The notes: a model not told the origin generated them from the letters alone. A DNA stretch of 64,000 bases from VRUE01 sp963737575 (GCA_963737575.1 CAVTTJ010000005.1:310001-374000); one strand, 5' to 3'; shown: positions 35,376-47,259, counted from the stretch's first letter. Made by a program: numbers and translations.

Positions 35376-36101
35376 CTAGGTCGGCTGGGAAACCGGCCGG
35401 ATCAGGATCTCGTTGACGTCGACCCCGGGCGGCTGGCCGAGGGCGTAGAGCACCGCGTTGGCGATGTCCTCGTCGCGCAGCGCCCACTCGCCGGGGCTGT
35501 TGTCGAAGAACGGGGTGTCGGTCATTCCCGGCTCGATCAGGGTCACCCGGATCGCGTGGTTCTCGTGCATCTGGCGCAGCTCTGCGCGCAGTGCCTCGCC
35601 GATCGCGGTCGTCGCCCACTTGGTCGCCGAGTAGAGCGAGCCGGGCAGCGCCCGCCGGCCCGCAACCGAGCTGGTGATCAGGTAGTGGCCGTCGCCGCGC
35701 TCGAGCAGGTGTGGGAGGGTGGCGCGAACCGTCAGCGCGACCCCATAGACGTTGGTCAGGACCATCGAGCGCCAGTGCTCGACCGACTCCTCGAGGAACC
35801 CTCGCTTGGCGCCGAACCCGGCGTTGGCGAAGACGGCGTCGATCCGGTCGAAGGCCTCGATCCCGGCTGCGGCCATCGCCTCGACCTGGTCCCACTCGGT
35901 GACGTCGCAGCGGACGGCGACCGCCCGCTCTGTCCCGCCGAGCTCTGAAACGAGGTCCCTCAGCGGCTCCTCCCGGCGAGCCGCGAGCACAAGCCGGTGG
36001 GCATCTGCGGCCGCCCGGGCGGTGGCGGCGCCGATCCCGCTGCTGGCTCCGGTGATCAGAAGGACGGGGTCGTTGGAGGGGCCGTCGGCCATCGCCGCCA
36101 T
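35376..36101 (-). CDS. short-chain dehydrogenase/reductase
   Basis: 241 residues from ATG 36101 (ATG 36092 also possible). Classical SDR motifs: TGASSGIG for NAD(P), ANAGFG, Ser in ITSSVAG and YSATK catalytic pair. RREE after the second strand suggests NADP preference. Substrate unknown. Convergent with the large secreted-protein gene, divergent from ccmE. Confidence 0.88.
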   Translation of the reverse strand: MAAMADGPSNDPVLLITGASSGIGAATARAAADAHRLVLAARREEPLRDLVSELGGTERAVAVRCDVTEWDQVEAMAAAGIEAFDRIDAVFANAGFGAKRGFLEESVEHWRSMVLTNVYGVALTVRATLPHLLERGDGHYLITSSVAGRRALPGSLYSATKWATTAIGEALRAELRQMHENHAIRVTLIEPGMTDTPFFDNSPGEWALRDEDIANAVLYALGQPPGVDVNEILIRPVSQPT

Positions 36102-36156
36102 TCTGGCGCAAATCGTCAACGTGGTCCCGCGCTCCGCCTTGCGATAATCCGCTTCC

Positions 36157-36557
36157 GTGGATCCCAGCCGTAAGCGCAAGATCCGGCTCGTGGTCGCCCT
36201 CGGCACGGCGGTGCTGCTGGCTGTCGCGCTCATCTACACGTCGTTCAGCGCCTCGACCGAGGCCAAGGAGCCCTCGCAGCTCCTCAACGCGACGCCCGGA
36301 AGCAGCTACGACCTGACCGGGACGGTCGTGGACGGCTCGGTCACCCACGACGGGCTCAGAGCTCCACTTCCGCGTCGCCGATCGCGACAACTCCCGCGAG
36401 AGCATCCCCGTCACCTACACCGGCACCGTCCCCGACCCGTTCCGCGCCGGGCGCGAGATCGTCCTCACCGGCTCGGTCGCGAAGAGCGGGGTCTTCGTCG
36501 GCGAACCCGACACCCTGGTCACCAAGTGCCCCTCGAAGTACACCGCCGAAGAATCGA

Positions 36558-36568
<11 letters not shown>
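36157..36568 (+). CDS. ccmE: cytochrome c maturation haem chaperone CcmE, CxxxY type (frame break)
   Basis: GTG 36157. An N-terminal membrane anchor (VVALGTAVLLAVALIYTSF) precedes an OB-fold domain. One extra A at 36358 shifts the frame; dropping it gives DGLELHFRVADRDN through to the end, about 136 residues. The haem-binding motif is CPSKY near the C-terminus, so Cys replaces the usual His of HxxxY, as known for CcmE of Desulfovibrio and archaea. Overlaps ccmF by 11 bp. Confidence 0.82.
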
Positions 36569-38958
<2,390 letters not shown>

Positions 38959-38970
38959 ACTTCCATCTCT

Positions 38971-39195
38971 ATGTTTGCCGTCCTCGGAGTCCTCCAGGTG
39001 ATCATCGCCGTCGTGCTGATCTTCCTGATCCTGCTGCACTCGGGCAAAGACGCGGGCCTGTCCGGCGCCTTCGGCATCGGCGGCGGCGGCAGCTCCTTCG
39101 GCGGTGGCTCGATGGTCGAGCGCAACCTCGACCGCGCCACGGTCTTCTTCGCGATCCTCTTCGCGGTCAACACCTTCGTCCTGCTGAAGATCTAG
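38971..39195 (+). CDS. secG: preprotein translocase subunit SecG
   Basis: 74 residues: two membrane helices (VIIAVVLIFLILLHSGKDAG and ATVFFAILFAVNTFVLL) joined by a Gly/Ser-rich loop (GIGGGGSSFGGGSMVERNLD). In many actinobacteria secG follows tpiA; here it follows ccmF 27 kb away from tpiA. Confidence 0.92.
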   Translation: MFAVLGVLQVIIAVVLIFLILLHSGKDAGLSGAFGIGGGGSSFGGGSMVERNLDRATVFFAILFAVNTFVLLKI

Positions 39196-39209
39196 CCGCC
39201 CGACCGGCC

Positions 39210-39255
39210 TCCGGTGGGAGTTACCCGCGGTTATGCGGGGAAAAGTCCCACCGGA
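39210..39255 (+). other. strong structured hairpin between secG and alkB
   Basis: A 10-bp stem (39210-39219 with 39246-39255) encloses a second hairpin (cccgc/gcggg near 39223-39238) and an aaaa bulge. No U-run follows, so it is not a classical terminator. It could be a terminator, a leader structure or a small RNA. The rest of 39256-39408 is the AT-richer alkB promoter region, with ttgcac near 39332 and a strong aaggagg ribosome site before 39409. Confidence 0.45.
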
Positions 39256-39408
39256 AGGCTGGCTGGCGAGCAATGGCTCCGTTTCAACTGGCGCACGCCG
39301 GCCGGCGGGACTGGGTACAACGGCCGAAGATGTTGCACAGGTTTACAAATCTCGCTACCGTGTAATTAACAGGGACGTCCAATCACACTTTGACAAGGAG
39401 GAAGGCCG

Positions 39409-40618
39409 ATGGAGGCAGGCGTCCAGGAACACGAGCATCACCACCACCACGACCATGGTGAGGAGATCGAGCTGAACCCCGCCACCTGGCGCGACGGCAA
39501 GCGCTACGCGTGGCTGCTGGGGCTGCTCATCCCGCTCGCCCCGTTCATCGCCTGGGGCTATGTCGAGCTCACCGGCTGGGGCGGCTTCTGGTTCTTCGGC
39601 CCGCTTCTCGTCTTCATCGTCTTTCCCCTCCTCGACATCGTGGTCGGGATGGACGCGTCGAATCCGCCCGACAGCATCATCAAATGGCTCGAACAGGACC
39701 GCTACTACCGCTGGTGCACCTACGTCTTCATCCCGATCCAGTACGCGGGCCTGATCTTCGCCTGTCACCTCTGGTCCAGCCGGCGACCTCTCGATCCCGG
39801 AGAGCCTCGGCCTGGCCCTGACCATGGGGGTCGTCGGCGGCATCGCCATCAACACCGCGCACGAGCTCGGCCACAAGCGCGACAGCCTCGAGCGCTGGCT
39901 CAGCCGCGTCGCACTGGCTCAGACCGGCTACGGCCACTTCTTCATCGAGCACAACCGCGGCCATCACGTCCGCGTCGCGACGCCGGAGGACCCGGCCAGC
40001 TCGCGACTGGGGGAGAGCTTCTGGGCATTCCTGCCGCGGACCGTCGTCGGCAGCCTGCGCTCGGCATGGGGAATCGAGTGCGCTCGCCTCGACCGGATGG
40101 GGAAGTCACACTGGACGCTGCGCAATGACATCCTCGGCGCCTGGGCAATGACCTTCGGTCTGTTCGCTGTGTTGACGATCGTCTTTGGGCCGGTCGTCCT
40201 GCCCTACCTCCTGATCCAGGCGGTTCTCGGGTTCTCGCTGCTCGAGGTCGTCAACTACCTCGAGCACTACGGCCTGCTGCGCCAGCGCAAGGAGGACGGC
40301 CGCTTCGAGCGCTGCCGCGCCGAGCACAGCTGGAATAGCAACAACGTCGCCTCCAACGTCCTCCTCTACCACCTGCAGCGCCACAGCGATCATCACGCCA
40401 ACCCGACCAGGCGCTACCAGGCGCTGCGGCACGTCGACGAGGCCCCCCAGCTGCCCACCGGGTACGCCGGGATGATCGTCCTCGCCTGGGTCCCGCCGCT
40501 CTGGCGCCGGGTGATGGACCCGATCCTGGTCGATCACTACGGGGGCGACGTCAGCCGCGCCAACATCCAGCCGCGGGCCCGCCGCCGAATTGAGCTCAAG
40601 TACGGAGGTCGGACGTGA
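39409..40618 (+). CDS. alkB: alkane 1-monooxygenase AlkB (frame break)
   Basis: About 403 residues. The integral-membrane diiron hydroxylase histidine boxes are all present: HELGH, EHNRGHH, LQRHSDHH, and the AlkB signature NYLEHYGL. The frame breaks at 39780-39781; removing one C joins CHLWSS to GDLSIPES. The N-terminus has an unusual His/Glu-rich stretch (HEHHHHHDHGEE). Hydroxylates the terminal carbon of medium-chain alkanes, with electrons from the rubredoxin encoded just downstream. Ribosome site aaggagg. Confidence 0.92.
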
Positions 40619-40628
40619 GGCGTGAACG

Positions 40629-40796
40629 ATGACGTTTCGCTGTCCCACCTGCGGCTACGTCTACGACGAGGAGGCCGGCCACGCCCGCGAGGGCTTCCCG
40701 CCTGGGACGCCGTGGTCGGAGGTCCCCGACGATTGGGCCTGCCCGGACTGCGGCGTCCGCGACAAGGTCGACTTCGAGCCCGTCGACGCCGGCTGA
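40629..40796 (+). CDS. rubA: rubredoxin
   Basis: 55 residues, ATG 40629. The iron site is CPTCGYVYD and CPDCGV, with the aromatic core residues WSEVPDDW between. Located 10 bp after alkB, it fits the AlkG/RubA electron donor of alkane hydroxylases. No rubredoxin reductase is seen nearby. Confidence 0.95.
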   Translation: MTFRCPTCGYVYDEEAGHAREGFPPGTPWSEVPDDWACPDCGVRDKVDFEPVDAG

Positions 40797-40800
40797 GACG

Positions 40801-41424
40801 ATGGCGGCGATGTCGACCGCACCGGAGCGCGCGCCCTACGCCGTCGCGGCGCGCCGGCTGCTGCGCGAGACGCTCTTCGGCGCCGCCCGCGACGAGCTCC
40901 AGAGCCGCGCCTGGTCGGAGATCACGATGGCCGAAGTCGCAGCTGCGGCCGGCGTCAGCCGCCAGACCCTCTACAAGGAGTTCGGCAGCCGCGACGAGTT
41001 CGCGCAGGCGTTCGTGATCCACGAGGGCGAACGTTTCCTCGACGTCGTCGAGGCGGCGGTCCGCGAGCACCTCGACGACCCCCACGCGGCGGTCGGGGCC
41101 GCGCTCGACACCTTCCTTCGCACCGCCGGCGAGGACCCGCTGGTGCGGATGATGCTGAGCGACGACGGCACCGGGGGGATGCTGCCGTTCGTCACCACCC
41201 AGGGGATGCCGGTGGTGCAGTGGGCCACCGGCCGCCTCTCGACGGTGATCCAGGAGGGATGGCCGCAGGCTCCGGTCGAGAAGACGCAGCTGCTGGCCGA
41301 ATCCCTGGTCCGGCTCGCGATCAGCTACATCACCGCTCCGACCGCCTCGACCGAGGCCACGGCGGCCGCCGCGCGAGAGCTGCTCGGCCCATTCATCGAC
41401 GAGGCCCTCGGCACCAGGGCCTAG
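40801..41424 (+). CDS. TetR-family regulator of the alkane operon
   Basis: 207 residues. TetR HTH: ITMAEVAAAAGVSRQTLYKE, then an all-helical ligand domain. Placed 4 bp after rubredoxin, the same order as alkB-rub-alkU/alkX in Rhodococcus-like actinomycetes, so it probably represses this operon in response to fatty acids or alkanes. This role is inferred from context. Confidence 0.85.
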   Translation: MAAMSTAPERAPYAVAARRLLRETLFGAARDELQSRAWSEITMAEVAAAAGVSRQTLYKEFGSRDEFAQAFVIHEGERFLDVVEAAVREHLDDPHAAVGAALDTFLRTAGEDPLVRMMLSDDGTGGMLPFVTTQGMPVVQWATGRLSTVIQEGWPQAPVEKTQLLAESLVRLAISYITAPTASTEATAAAARELLGPFIDEALGTRA

Positions 41425-41441
41425 GAGCGGAGCTCCCGAGC

Positions 41442-42089
41442 TCAGAGCTCCTCGAGGCGGGCGTCGAAGTAGAGCATCGAGCCACGGAGCCGCCAGCGGG
41501 TGGGCCGCAGGCCCGCACCCTCGAGCCATCCGCGGATCTCCTCCTCGGTCCCCATCGGGCCGAAGTCGCCGAGCCCGGGGCGGATCAGGAACCGCTGCCT
41601 GAGCGTGTCGCGGCTGCGGACGAACGAGGCGCCCACGAGGCGGCCGCCAGGCTTCGTCACCCGCGCCGCCTCGGCCATCGCTGTCGCCGGGTCCTCGAAG
41701 CAGTGCAGGCCCCAATAGGAGAGGAAGAGGTCGGCGGTGTCGTCCTCGATCGGCAGGTCGGCGGCGTTCGCGTGGTGAAGCTCGAGGCCCGCGATCCCGC
41801 GGGCGGCGGCGCGCTTGCGGATCCGCCGCAGCATCGAGGGGGAGAGGTCGGCGCCGATGTAGCGGACGGTGCGATCGGGGGGGAGCGCCCGCAGCGCCGG
41901 CCCCGCCCCGCAGGGGCAGTCGACGATCGTGCCCCCGTCGGGCACCTCCGCCACGGCGCCCATGCTTTCGTAGTAGGGCCTGGTGTCGCCGGCCCAGACC
42001 GCCCGCGCGACCCGGCGCGCGAGGCCCGGCCGCTCCATGTAGGCGGCGTAGGCGATCCCGAACGGCGATGCGTAGAAATCGCGCGCCAT
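41442..42089 (-). CDS. class I SAM-dependent methyltransferase
   Basis: 215 residues. SAM motif I IVDCPCGAGPALRAL, motif II IGADLSPSML, post-motif YWGLHCFEDP and VTKPGGRLVG. Ubiquinone/menaquinone-methyltransferase-like fold; substrate unknown. Convergent with tetR, with an inverted repeat (ggagct/agctcc) around the junction at 41427-41450 that may terminate both. Confidence 0.82.
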   Translation of the reverse strand: MARDFYASPFGIAYAAYMERPGLARRVARAVWAGDTRPYYESMGAVAEVPDGGTIVDCPCGAGPALRALPPDRTVRYIGADLSPSMLRRIRKRAAARGIAGLELHHANAADLPIEDDTADLFLSYWGLHCFEDPATAMAEAARVTKPGGRLVGASFVRSRDTLRQRFLIRPGLGDFGPMGTEEEIRGWLEGAGLRPTRWRLRGSMLYFDARLEEL

Positions 42090-42112
42090 CGGCGCGGACT
42101 CTAACCGGGGAT

Positions 42113-43701
42113 CTAGGCGCCGGCCGGCTGCTCTGCCCCGGCGCTCCGGAGCGCAGCGGTTCCTCGCCCCTGATCAGGTCCGAGGCCCGCTCGGCGACCG
42201 CGATCGTCGGCGCGTTCGTGTTGCCGCGCGGGACCGTCGGCATCACCGAGGCGTCGACGACGCGGATCCCCTCGAGGCCGGCGACGCGAAGGTCGGCGTC
42301 GACGACCGAGCCGATCGCGCAGGTCCCGACCGGGTGGTAGATCGGGAAGGTCGTTCGCGCCGCGTGCTCGCGGAGGGCCTCCTCGGAGTCCCCGTCGGGC
42401 GCGTTGTAGCGCTCGGCCGCGTAAGGTCGGAAGGCCGGCTGGGTGCAGATCTCCTCCATCAACCGCAGCGCCTCGACCATCCGCGGCATGTCGGCCGGGT
42501 CGGTGTAGAACCGGTTGCGGACGACCGGGCGCGCCGTCGGGTCGTTCGAGGCAAGGCGAACCGAGCCGCGGCTGCCGGCGTCAGCAGGCAGGGGGATACC
42601 CAGACGCCGTGCGCCTCGGGATCTCCGAGGCCCGCTTCGACGATCTGCAGGGCGGCGACGTGGAACTGGACGTCCGGGCCGGCGGCGTCGCTTCCGACCC
42701 GTGCGAACCCGCCCGACTCGGCCAGGTTCGAGGTGAACGGCCCGGTCTGGGAGGCTTCGAACTCGTCGAGCGCCGCCGGCTCGAGCGCCTGCAGGAGGCT
42801 CTCCGGCTCCGGCGTCGTCCAGACCGCATAGGTGGCGGGATGGTCGCTCAGGTTCTCGCCGACCGCCGGCTGGTCGAGGATCGACCTCGACTTCGCGCAT
42901 CGTCAGGTGCTCGGCCGGGCCGACCCCGGAGAGCATCAGCAGCTGCGGCGAGTTGTAGGCGCCGCCGCAGAGGATCACCTCGCGCTCGGCCCGGTGCTCG
43001 GTCACCTCGCCGAGCTGTGACGCCGCGACGCCGACCGCGCGCGTGCCCTCGAAGAGGACGCGATGGACCAGTGAGTTCGGGAGCACGGTCAGGTTCGGCC
43101 GCTCCATGGCCGGGTGGAGGTAGGCGACCGCGGCGCTGGCCCGCATTCCGCCGCGCTGGGTCACCTGGTACATCCCGACCCCGTCCTGCTCGGCGCCGTT
43201 GAAGTCCTCGTTGCGGGCGAGGCCGGATTCGACGCCGGCCTCGACGAACGCGGGCGGGATCGCCGATCCCCGAGCGCTGATCGCTGACCGGCAGCGGCCC
43301 GCCGACCGCGTGCCACTCGGACTCGCCGCGCTCGTTGTCCTCGGCGCGCAGGAAGTAGGGGAAGAGGTCGTCCCAGGACCAGCCGCTCTGCCCCCATTCG
43401 TCGTAGTCGCGATGGTTGCCGCGGATGTAGACCATGGCGTTGACGGAGGAGGAGCCGCCCAGCACCTTGCCGCGGGGAAGCGGCAGCCGGCGACCGTCGC
43501 ATTCGGTTCGGGCGCGCTCCAGTAGTGCCAGTCGACCTCGGTCCCGGCGAGTTTCAGATAGCCGAGCGGAACATGGATGTTGTCGTTCGTGTCGGGGGGC
43601 CCGGCCTCGATCAGCAGCACGCTTGTGTCGGGGTCCTCCGAGAGCCGCGCGGCGAGCACACAGCCTGCCGAGCCGGCGCCGACTATGACGTAGTCGTGCA
43701 T
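42113..43701 (-). CDS. GMC-family FAD oxidoreductase, alcohol/choline dehydrogenase-like (several frame breaks)
   Basis: ATG 43701 with the FAD motif DYVIVGAGSAGCVLAARL. Later segments in order: PRGKVLGGSSSVNAMVYIRG, GGMRASAAVAYL, CGGAYNSPQLLMLSGVGP, FYTDPADM, YHPVGTCAIGSV (active-site His) and DASVMPTVPRGNTNAPTI. They lie in different frames, with breaks near 43506, 43258, 42882, 42570 and 42140. Each is repaired by one or two bases, giving about 530 residues, the family norm. GMC alcohol dehydrogenases such as AlkJ oxidise the alcohols made by AlkB, so a role in the same pathway is plausible. Confidence 0.8.
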
Positions 43702-43707
43702 CGCGGC

Positions 43708-44317
43708 CTAGCCTACTCCGCGGGCGAGCCTCCGCTCGAGGTTGGCACGGACCCCAGGCCACTCCTCCTCGATGACGCTGTAGTAGGCCGAGTCGCGCAG
43801 GCCAATGTCGGGGACGATCATGTGGCTTCGCATGACGCCCTCGAACCGCGCCGGGAGGGCGGCGATTGCCGCGCGCGAGCGCTCGTTCCGCGCGTCGGTC
43901 TTGAACTCGACCCTGACGCATCCGAGGGTCTCGAAGGCGCGCGAGAGCATCAGCAGTTTCGCCTCGACGTTCGCCCCGCTTCGCCAGGCGCTCGGCGTCA
44001 GCCATGTCCACCCGATCTCGACGACGCGGTCGAAGCGCCGAACGTTGAGGTAACGGCTGCTGCCGATCAGCGGCCCGTTCCGCGGCGCGGCTGCGGATCG
44101 CAAACGGCCCCTCCGTCCCGGATGCGGCGGCTCCCAGAGACGCCTGCATCCAGCCGTCGAAGCGCTCGCGGCTGGCGCCGATATTGGTCAGCCAGGCCCA
44201 GATCTCGACCGGCTGCGCCGCCGCCCAGAGGCCATCGGCGTGTTCCGGCGCCAGCGGCTCGAGCCCGACGAGCGACCCCTCGAGTTGCGCGGTGAGCGGC
44301 GGGTCGGCGGCGGTCAC
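43708..44317 (-). CDS. GNAT acetyltransferase, RimJ-like (frame break)
   Basis: GTG 44317 opens GSLVGLEPLAPEHADGLWA, the RimJ/RimL N-terminus. A break near 44090 moves to the frame with EIGWTWLTPSAWRSGANVEA and ERSRAAIAALPARFEG, the acetyl-CoA site and C-terminus. Joined length is about 203 residues, normal for the family. Overlaps the next GNAT gene by 4 bp (GTGA). Probable N-acetyltransferase; substrate unknown. Confidence 0.75.
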
Positions 44318-44820
44318 GGTGCCGCCGACCCGACCCGGTCGAGCTCGAGTCGGAACGCGAGGCGCTCGAGCCCGGTCGCGTCGACCGAGTCGCGCTCCGC
44401 GACCCGGCGATACCCCATCGACTCGTACAGGCGGTGCGCCTCGACCTGGCCGGCTCGGCTCCAAAGCGCGATCGCCGGCCAGCTCTCCGAGCGCGCACGG
44501 CGCTCGCAGCGGTCGACCAGAGCGCGTCCGATACCGCGCCCGCGCTCGGAGGCGGCGACGGCAAGCCGCGAGAGCTCCGCCTCGCCGCCGACCGCCACCA
44601 CCCGCGCCGGGGCTTCGGGGTCGAAGAGCACGACGACACCCGAAATCCCGCGGTCGCCCTCGGCGACGAGCACCTCGCCGTGTCTGGCAGACGTCGCGAA
44701 GTCGGCCTCGGAGTAGGGATCGGCCCTGCCTCCGACCCCGAGGGTCACGTAAGCCTCGGTCCAGAGGCCGGCGATCTCCCGCCCGTCTCCCTCCCTCGCT
44801 TCTCTGATCGCAAGGCTCAA
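44314..44820 (-). CDS. GNAT acetyltransferase
   Basis: 168 residues with the GNAT core: LSRLAVAASERGRGIGRALV (acetyl-CoA loop Q/RxxGxG/A) and HRLYESMGYRRV. Upstream gene of a two-gene acetyltransferase unit. Substrate unknown. Confidence 0.85.
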   Translation of the reverse strand: MSLAIREAREGDGREIAGLWTEAYVTLGVGGRADPYSEADFATSARHGEVLVAEGDRGISGVVVLFDPEAPARVVAVGGEAELSRLAVAASERGRGIGRALVDRCERRARSESWPAIALWSRAGQVEAHRLYESMGYRRVAERDSVDATGLERLAFRLELDRVGSAAP

Positions 44821-44915
44821 GACGATTGGAGTATCGGGGTCGCGGCGTAACCGGTGGTCGACGGGTGGTTACTTGACTTCGTAACTATCCGCATTATCTT
44901 CCAGGAGGAAGAACG

Positions 44916-45149
44916 ATGGAGATGATCAAACGATTTGAGCCCATTGCCCTGGTGGTCATGGTGCTCGGCGCTCTCAACTGGGGGATGGTGGGGTTGTTCG
45001 ACACCAACGTGATCTCGGACGTGTTCGGGGGCGGGACGCTCACCGACATCGTCTACGTCGTCGTCGGGGTCGCCGGCCTCCTCTACATCCCGAAAATGCT
45101 CGAGAGCCTGCATATCGGGGGGCACACGCCTCACCCGCGCGGCACCTGA
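44916..45149 (+). CDS. DUF378 small membrane protein
   Basis: 77 residues, two membrane helices, with the DUF378 hallmark LGALNWGMVGLFDTNVI. A near-consensus ribosome site (aggagg) lies 8 nt before ATG 44916, and the upstream 95 bp are AT-rich. Monocistronic, followed by a strong terminator. Function unknown in this family. Confidence 0.88.
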   Translation: MEMIKRFEPIALVVMVLGALNWGMVGLFDTNVISDVFGGGTLTDIVYVVVGVAGLLYIPKMLESLHIGGHTPHPRGT

Positions 45150-45174
45150 AGCGCGCGGGGCTGGGAGGCAAAAG

Positions 45175-45200
45175 CGAGCCGGGCCTTCGGGCCCGGCTCG
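45175..45200 (+). terminator. hairpin terminator with UUCG loop
   Basis: A perfect 11-bp GC-rich stem (45175-45185 with 45190-45200) closed by a ttcg tetraloop. It lies between the DUF378 gene and the convergent methyltransferase, so it can serve both. No long U-run, as usual in high-GC actinobacteria. Confidence 0.8.
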
Positions 45201-45219
45201 ACTCGTTTCGGGCGGGGGC

Positions 45220-45970
45220 TCAGAGCTCGGCGCGGACAAGCCGCAGGCCGACGTCGAGGTCGTCGAGTTCGCGCAGGTGGCCGTGGCGGCGGTCCCACTC
45301 GCCGCTCTCGAGGTCGGCCGCGAGCTCGCGGAGCGCCCGATCGGTAACCGGCGGGCGGCAGGCGGTGCCAGGTGGAGGAGCCCTGCCGGACCCGCGGGTC
45401 GAGGTGGGCCTCGGGACGGCTCCAGAGCCCGACGCAGAATCCGTCCGTGCAGTCGCTGGGCACCCGAATCGACTCGACCTCGAGGCCGGGGAGGGCGGAG
45501 GCCAGGTGCTCGAGCGATGGAAACGCCCGCCGATCGGCCTCGATGAACTCCGGCAGGTACCCGGCGAGCCACATCGACGCGGTCACGTCGATGTCGAGGG
45601 TGACGAACACCGCCCTGTCGCGCCCGACCCGCGCGACCTCGGCGAGGCCGCGGTCGACGTCTGACCAGTGCTGCATCGTGAAGACGCCCATCACCGCGTC
45701 GACGCTGTCGTCGGCGAGCGGCAGATCCTCGACCACCGCTTCGATCGCCGGCGCGGCGCCCGGTGGGCGCTGAGCGATCATCACCGGTGAGGGCTCGATC
45801 GCGGTCACCTCGCGGTCGGCCGGCTCGTAGGAGCCGGTGCCGGCGCCGACATTGAGGACGGTGCGGGCGTCGCCGAGGGCGGCGTGGATCGTCGTTTCGA
45901 TCCGCGGGTCGGCGCGGCGGACCTCCGTGTAGTCGACGCCCATCCGGTCGTAGGCGGGGGTGCCGGTCAT
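45220..45970 (-). CDS. SAM-dependent methyltransferase (frame break)
   Basis: ATG 45970. Motif I VLNVGAGTGSYEP, then AIEPSPVMI and VMGVFTMQHWSDV, as in UbiE-like methyltransferases. The frame breaks at about 45350: removing one base gives VTDRALRELAADLESGEWD and a stop at 45220, about 250 residues. Overlaps the dtd stop by 4 bp (ATGA). Substrate unknown. Confidence 0.78.
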
Positions 45971-46383
45971 GTCTCCAGCATCAGGGTCACCGGGCCGTCG
46001 TTTATCAGGGCCACGCCCATGCAGGCGCCGAACACGCCCTTCCTTGCGTCGAGTCGATCGCAGAAGCGGTCGTAGAGCGGCTCGGCGATCTCGGCCGGGG
46101 CCGCCTCGGTGTAGCTGGGGCGGTTGCCGCGGCGGGCATCGCCGTAGAGGGTGAACTGGCTCACGCAGAGGACCTCGCGGTCGCCGAGCGGCTCGTTCAT
46201 CCGCCCCTCGGGATCGTCGAAGACCCGCAGCGCCCTGACCTTGCCGGCGAGCCGGTCGGCGTCCTCCGCGCTGTCGCCCTCGCGAACCCCGAGCAGGACG
46301 AGGAGGCCGGGCCCGATCTGGGCCACCCGGTCGCCCTCCACGTCCACCGCTGCCTGGCTGACCCGTTGGACAAGTGCCCTCAT
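45967..46383 (-). CDS. dtd: D-aminoacyl-tRNA deacylase
   Basis: 138 residues from ATG 46383. Starts MRALVQRVSQAAV; active-site motifs LCVSQFTLYGD and INDGPVTLML (cross-subunit GP). Removes D-amino acids from mischarged tRNA. The longer in-frame start at 46425 would run through the divergent promoter and is rejected. Confidence 0.93.
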   Translation of the reverse strand: MRALVQRVSQAAVDVEGDRVAQIGPGLLVLLGVREGDSAEDADRLAGKVRALRVFDDPEGRMNEPLGDREVLCVSQFTLYGDARRGNRPSYTEAAPAEIAEPLYDRFCDRLDARKGVFGACMGVALINDGPVTLMLET

Positions 46384-46402
46384 CGGCCGGGACGGTATCG
46401 AG

Positions 46403-46439
46403 TTGACATGTGACCAATTAGTCACCTATACTCACCGCC
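46403..46439 (+). promoter_or_regulatory. ArsR-SRPBCC promoter with internal operator
   Basis: TTGACA at 46403-46408, 18-bp spacer, TATACT at 46427-46432. The spacer is almost entirely the palindrome gtgac-N6-gtcac (46410-46425). Transcription would start on or beside the ATG at 46440, making the mRNA leaderless. A repressor on the palindrome would cover the promoter, so autoregulation is very likely. Confidence 0.75.
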
Positions 46440-46745
46440 ATGGACGAGGTGTTCAAGGCTCTGGCGGACCCGACCAGGCGCAGCCTGCTCGACGCCCTCC
46501 GCGAGGAGGACGCGCAGTCGCTCAGCTCTCTGGAACAGGGCCTGCCGATGACGCGCTTCGGCGTCATGAAGCACCTCAAGGTGTTGGAGGAGGCGGGCCT
46601 GGTGACCACGCGCCGTCGCGGTCGCGAGAAGCTGCACTTCCTCAACGCCGTCCCGATCCAACTCATCCACGAGCGCTGGGTGAGCAAATACGCGGAGCCC
46701 TGGGCCGCGGCCCTGACCGGGCTCAAGCGAGAAATCGAGGAGTGA
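46440..46745 (+). CDS. ArsR-family regulator paired with an SRPBCC protein
   Basis: 101 residues, nearly all winged helix: FKALADPTRRSLLDALREED, MTRFGVMKHLKVLEEAGLV, TTRRRGREKLHFLN. No metal-binding cysteines. This type regularly precedes an AHSA1/SRPBCC gene and controls it; here the stop overlaps a GTG of that gene (GTGA). Confidence 0.9.
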   Translation: MDEVFKALADPTRRSLLDALREEDAQSLSSLEQGLPMTRFGVMKHLKVLEEAGLVTTRRRGREKLHFLNAVPIQLIHERWVSKYAEPWAAALTGLKREIEE

Positions 46746-46750
46746 GAAAG

Positions 46751-47221
46751 ATGGAGAAGGTGTTCGAGATTTACATCAAGACCACGCCGGAGCGCCTCTG
46801 GGAGGCGATCACCGACGACGAGACCAGGCAGCGCTACAACTTCGGCGTCGGGATCGACTCCGACTGGGCACCTGGCTCCCACTATGAGGCCGGGCATGCC
46901 GGGGCCGGGATCAAGATCTCCGAGGGCGAGAACCTCGAGGTCGATCCGCCGCGGCGCCTGGTCCAGACGATGGTCGCTCTCTGGAGCGATCAGGTGAAGG
47001 GCGAAGGGACCTCGCGGGTCACCTGGGAGATCGAGCCGGTCGCGGACTCGTGCCGGCTCACCGTCACCCATGACCAGCTGAACGAGGGCGCCAACAGCGA
47101 ATTGTTCGGCGGCTGGCCGATGATCCTCTCCGGCCTGAAGACGCTGCTGGAGACGGGCGAGGACCTGACCACCCCGGGCTCGCTCCGCTACAAGGAGGCC
47201 GGCTTCGAGCAGCCTGCTTGA
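46751..47221 (+). CDS. SRPBCC (AHSA1-like) ligand-binding protein
   Basis: 156 residues from ATG 46751 (GTG 46742 overlaps the regulator stop). Typical START-like signature: FEIYIKTTPERLWEAITDDE, EVDPPRRLVQTM, VTWEIEPVADSCRLTVTH. Forms a hydrophobic cup for small molecules. Ligand unknown. Confidence 0.85.
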   Translation: MEKVFEIYIKTTPERLWEAITDDETRQRYNFGVGIDSDWAPGSHYEAGHAGAGIKISEGENLEVDPPRRLVQTMVALWSDQVKGEGTSRVTWEIEPVADSCRLTVTHDQLNEGANSELFGGWPMILSGLKTLLETGEDLTTPGSLRYKEAGFEQPA

Positions 47222-47259
47222 ATGCCGTCCATGAGGGGTCGCGGCGTTTCGGGAAGCGC

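Noticed and set aside
40537..42112. C-terminal half of the 1054-residue frame continuing past the GMC gene
   Set aside because: It runs opposite tetR and in a wrong frame through the methyltransferase; the GMC protein ends at 42113 once one base is corrected.
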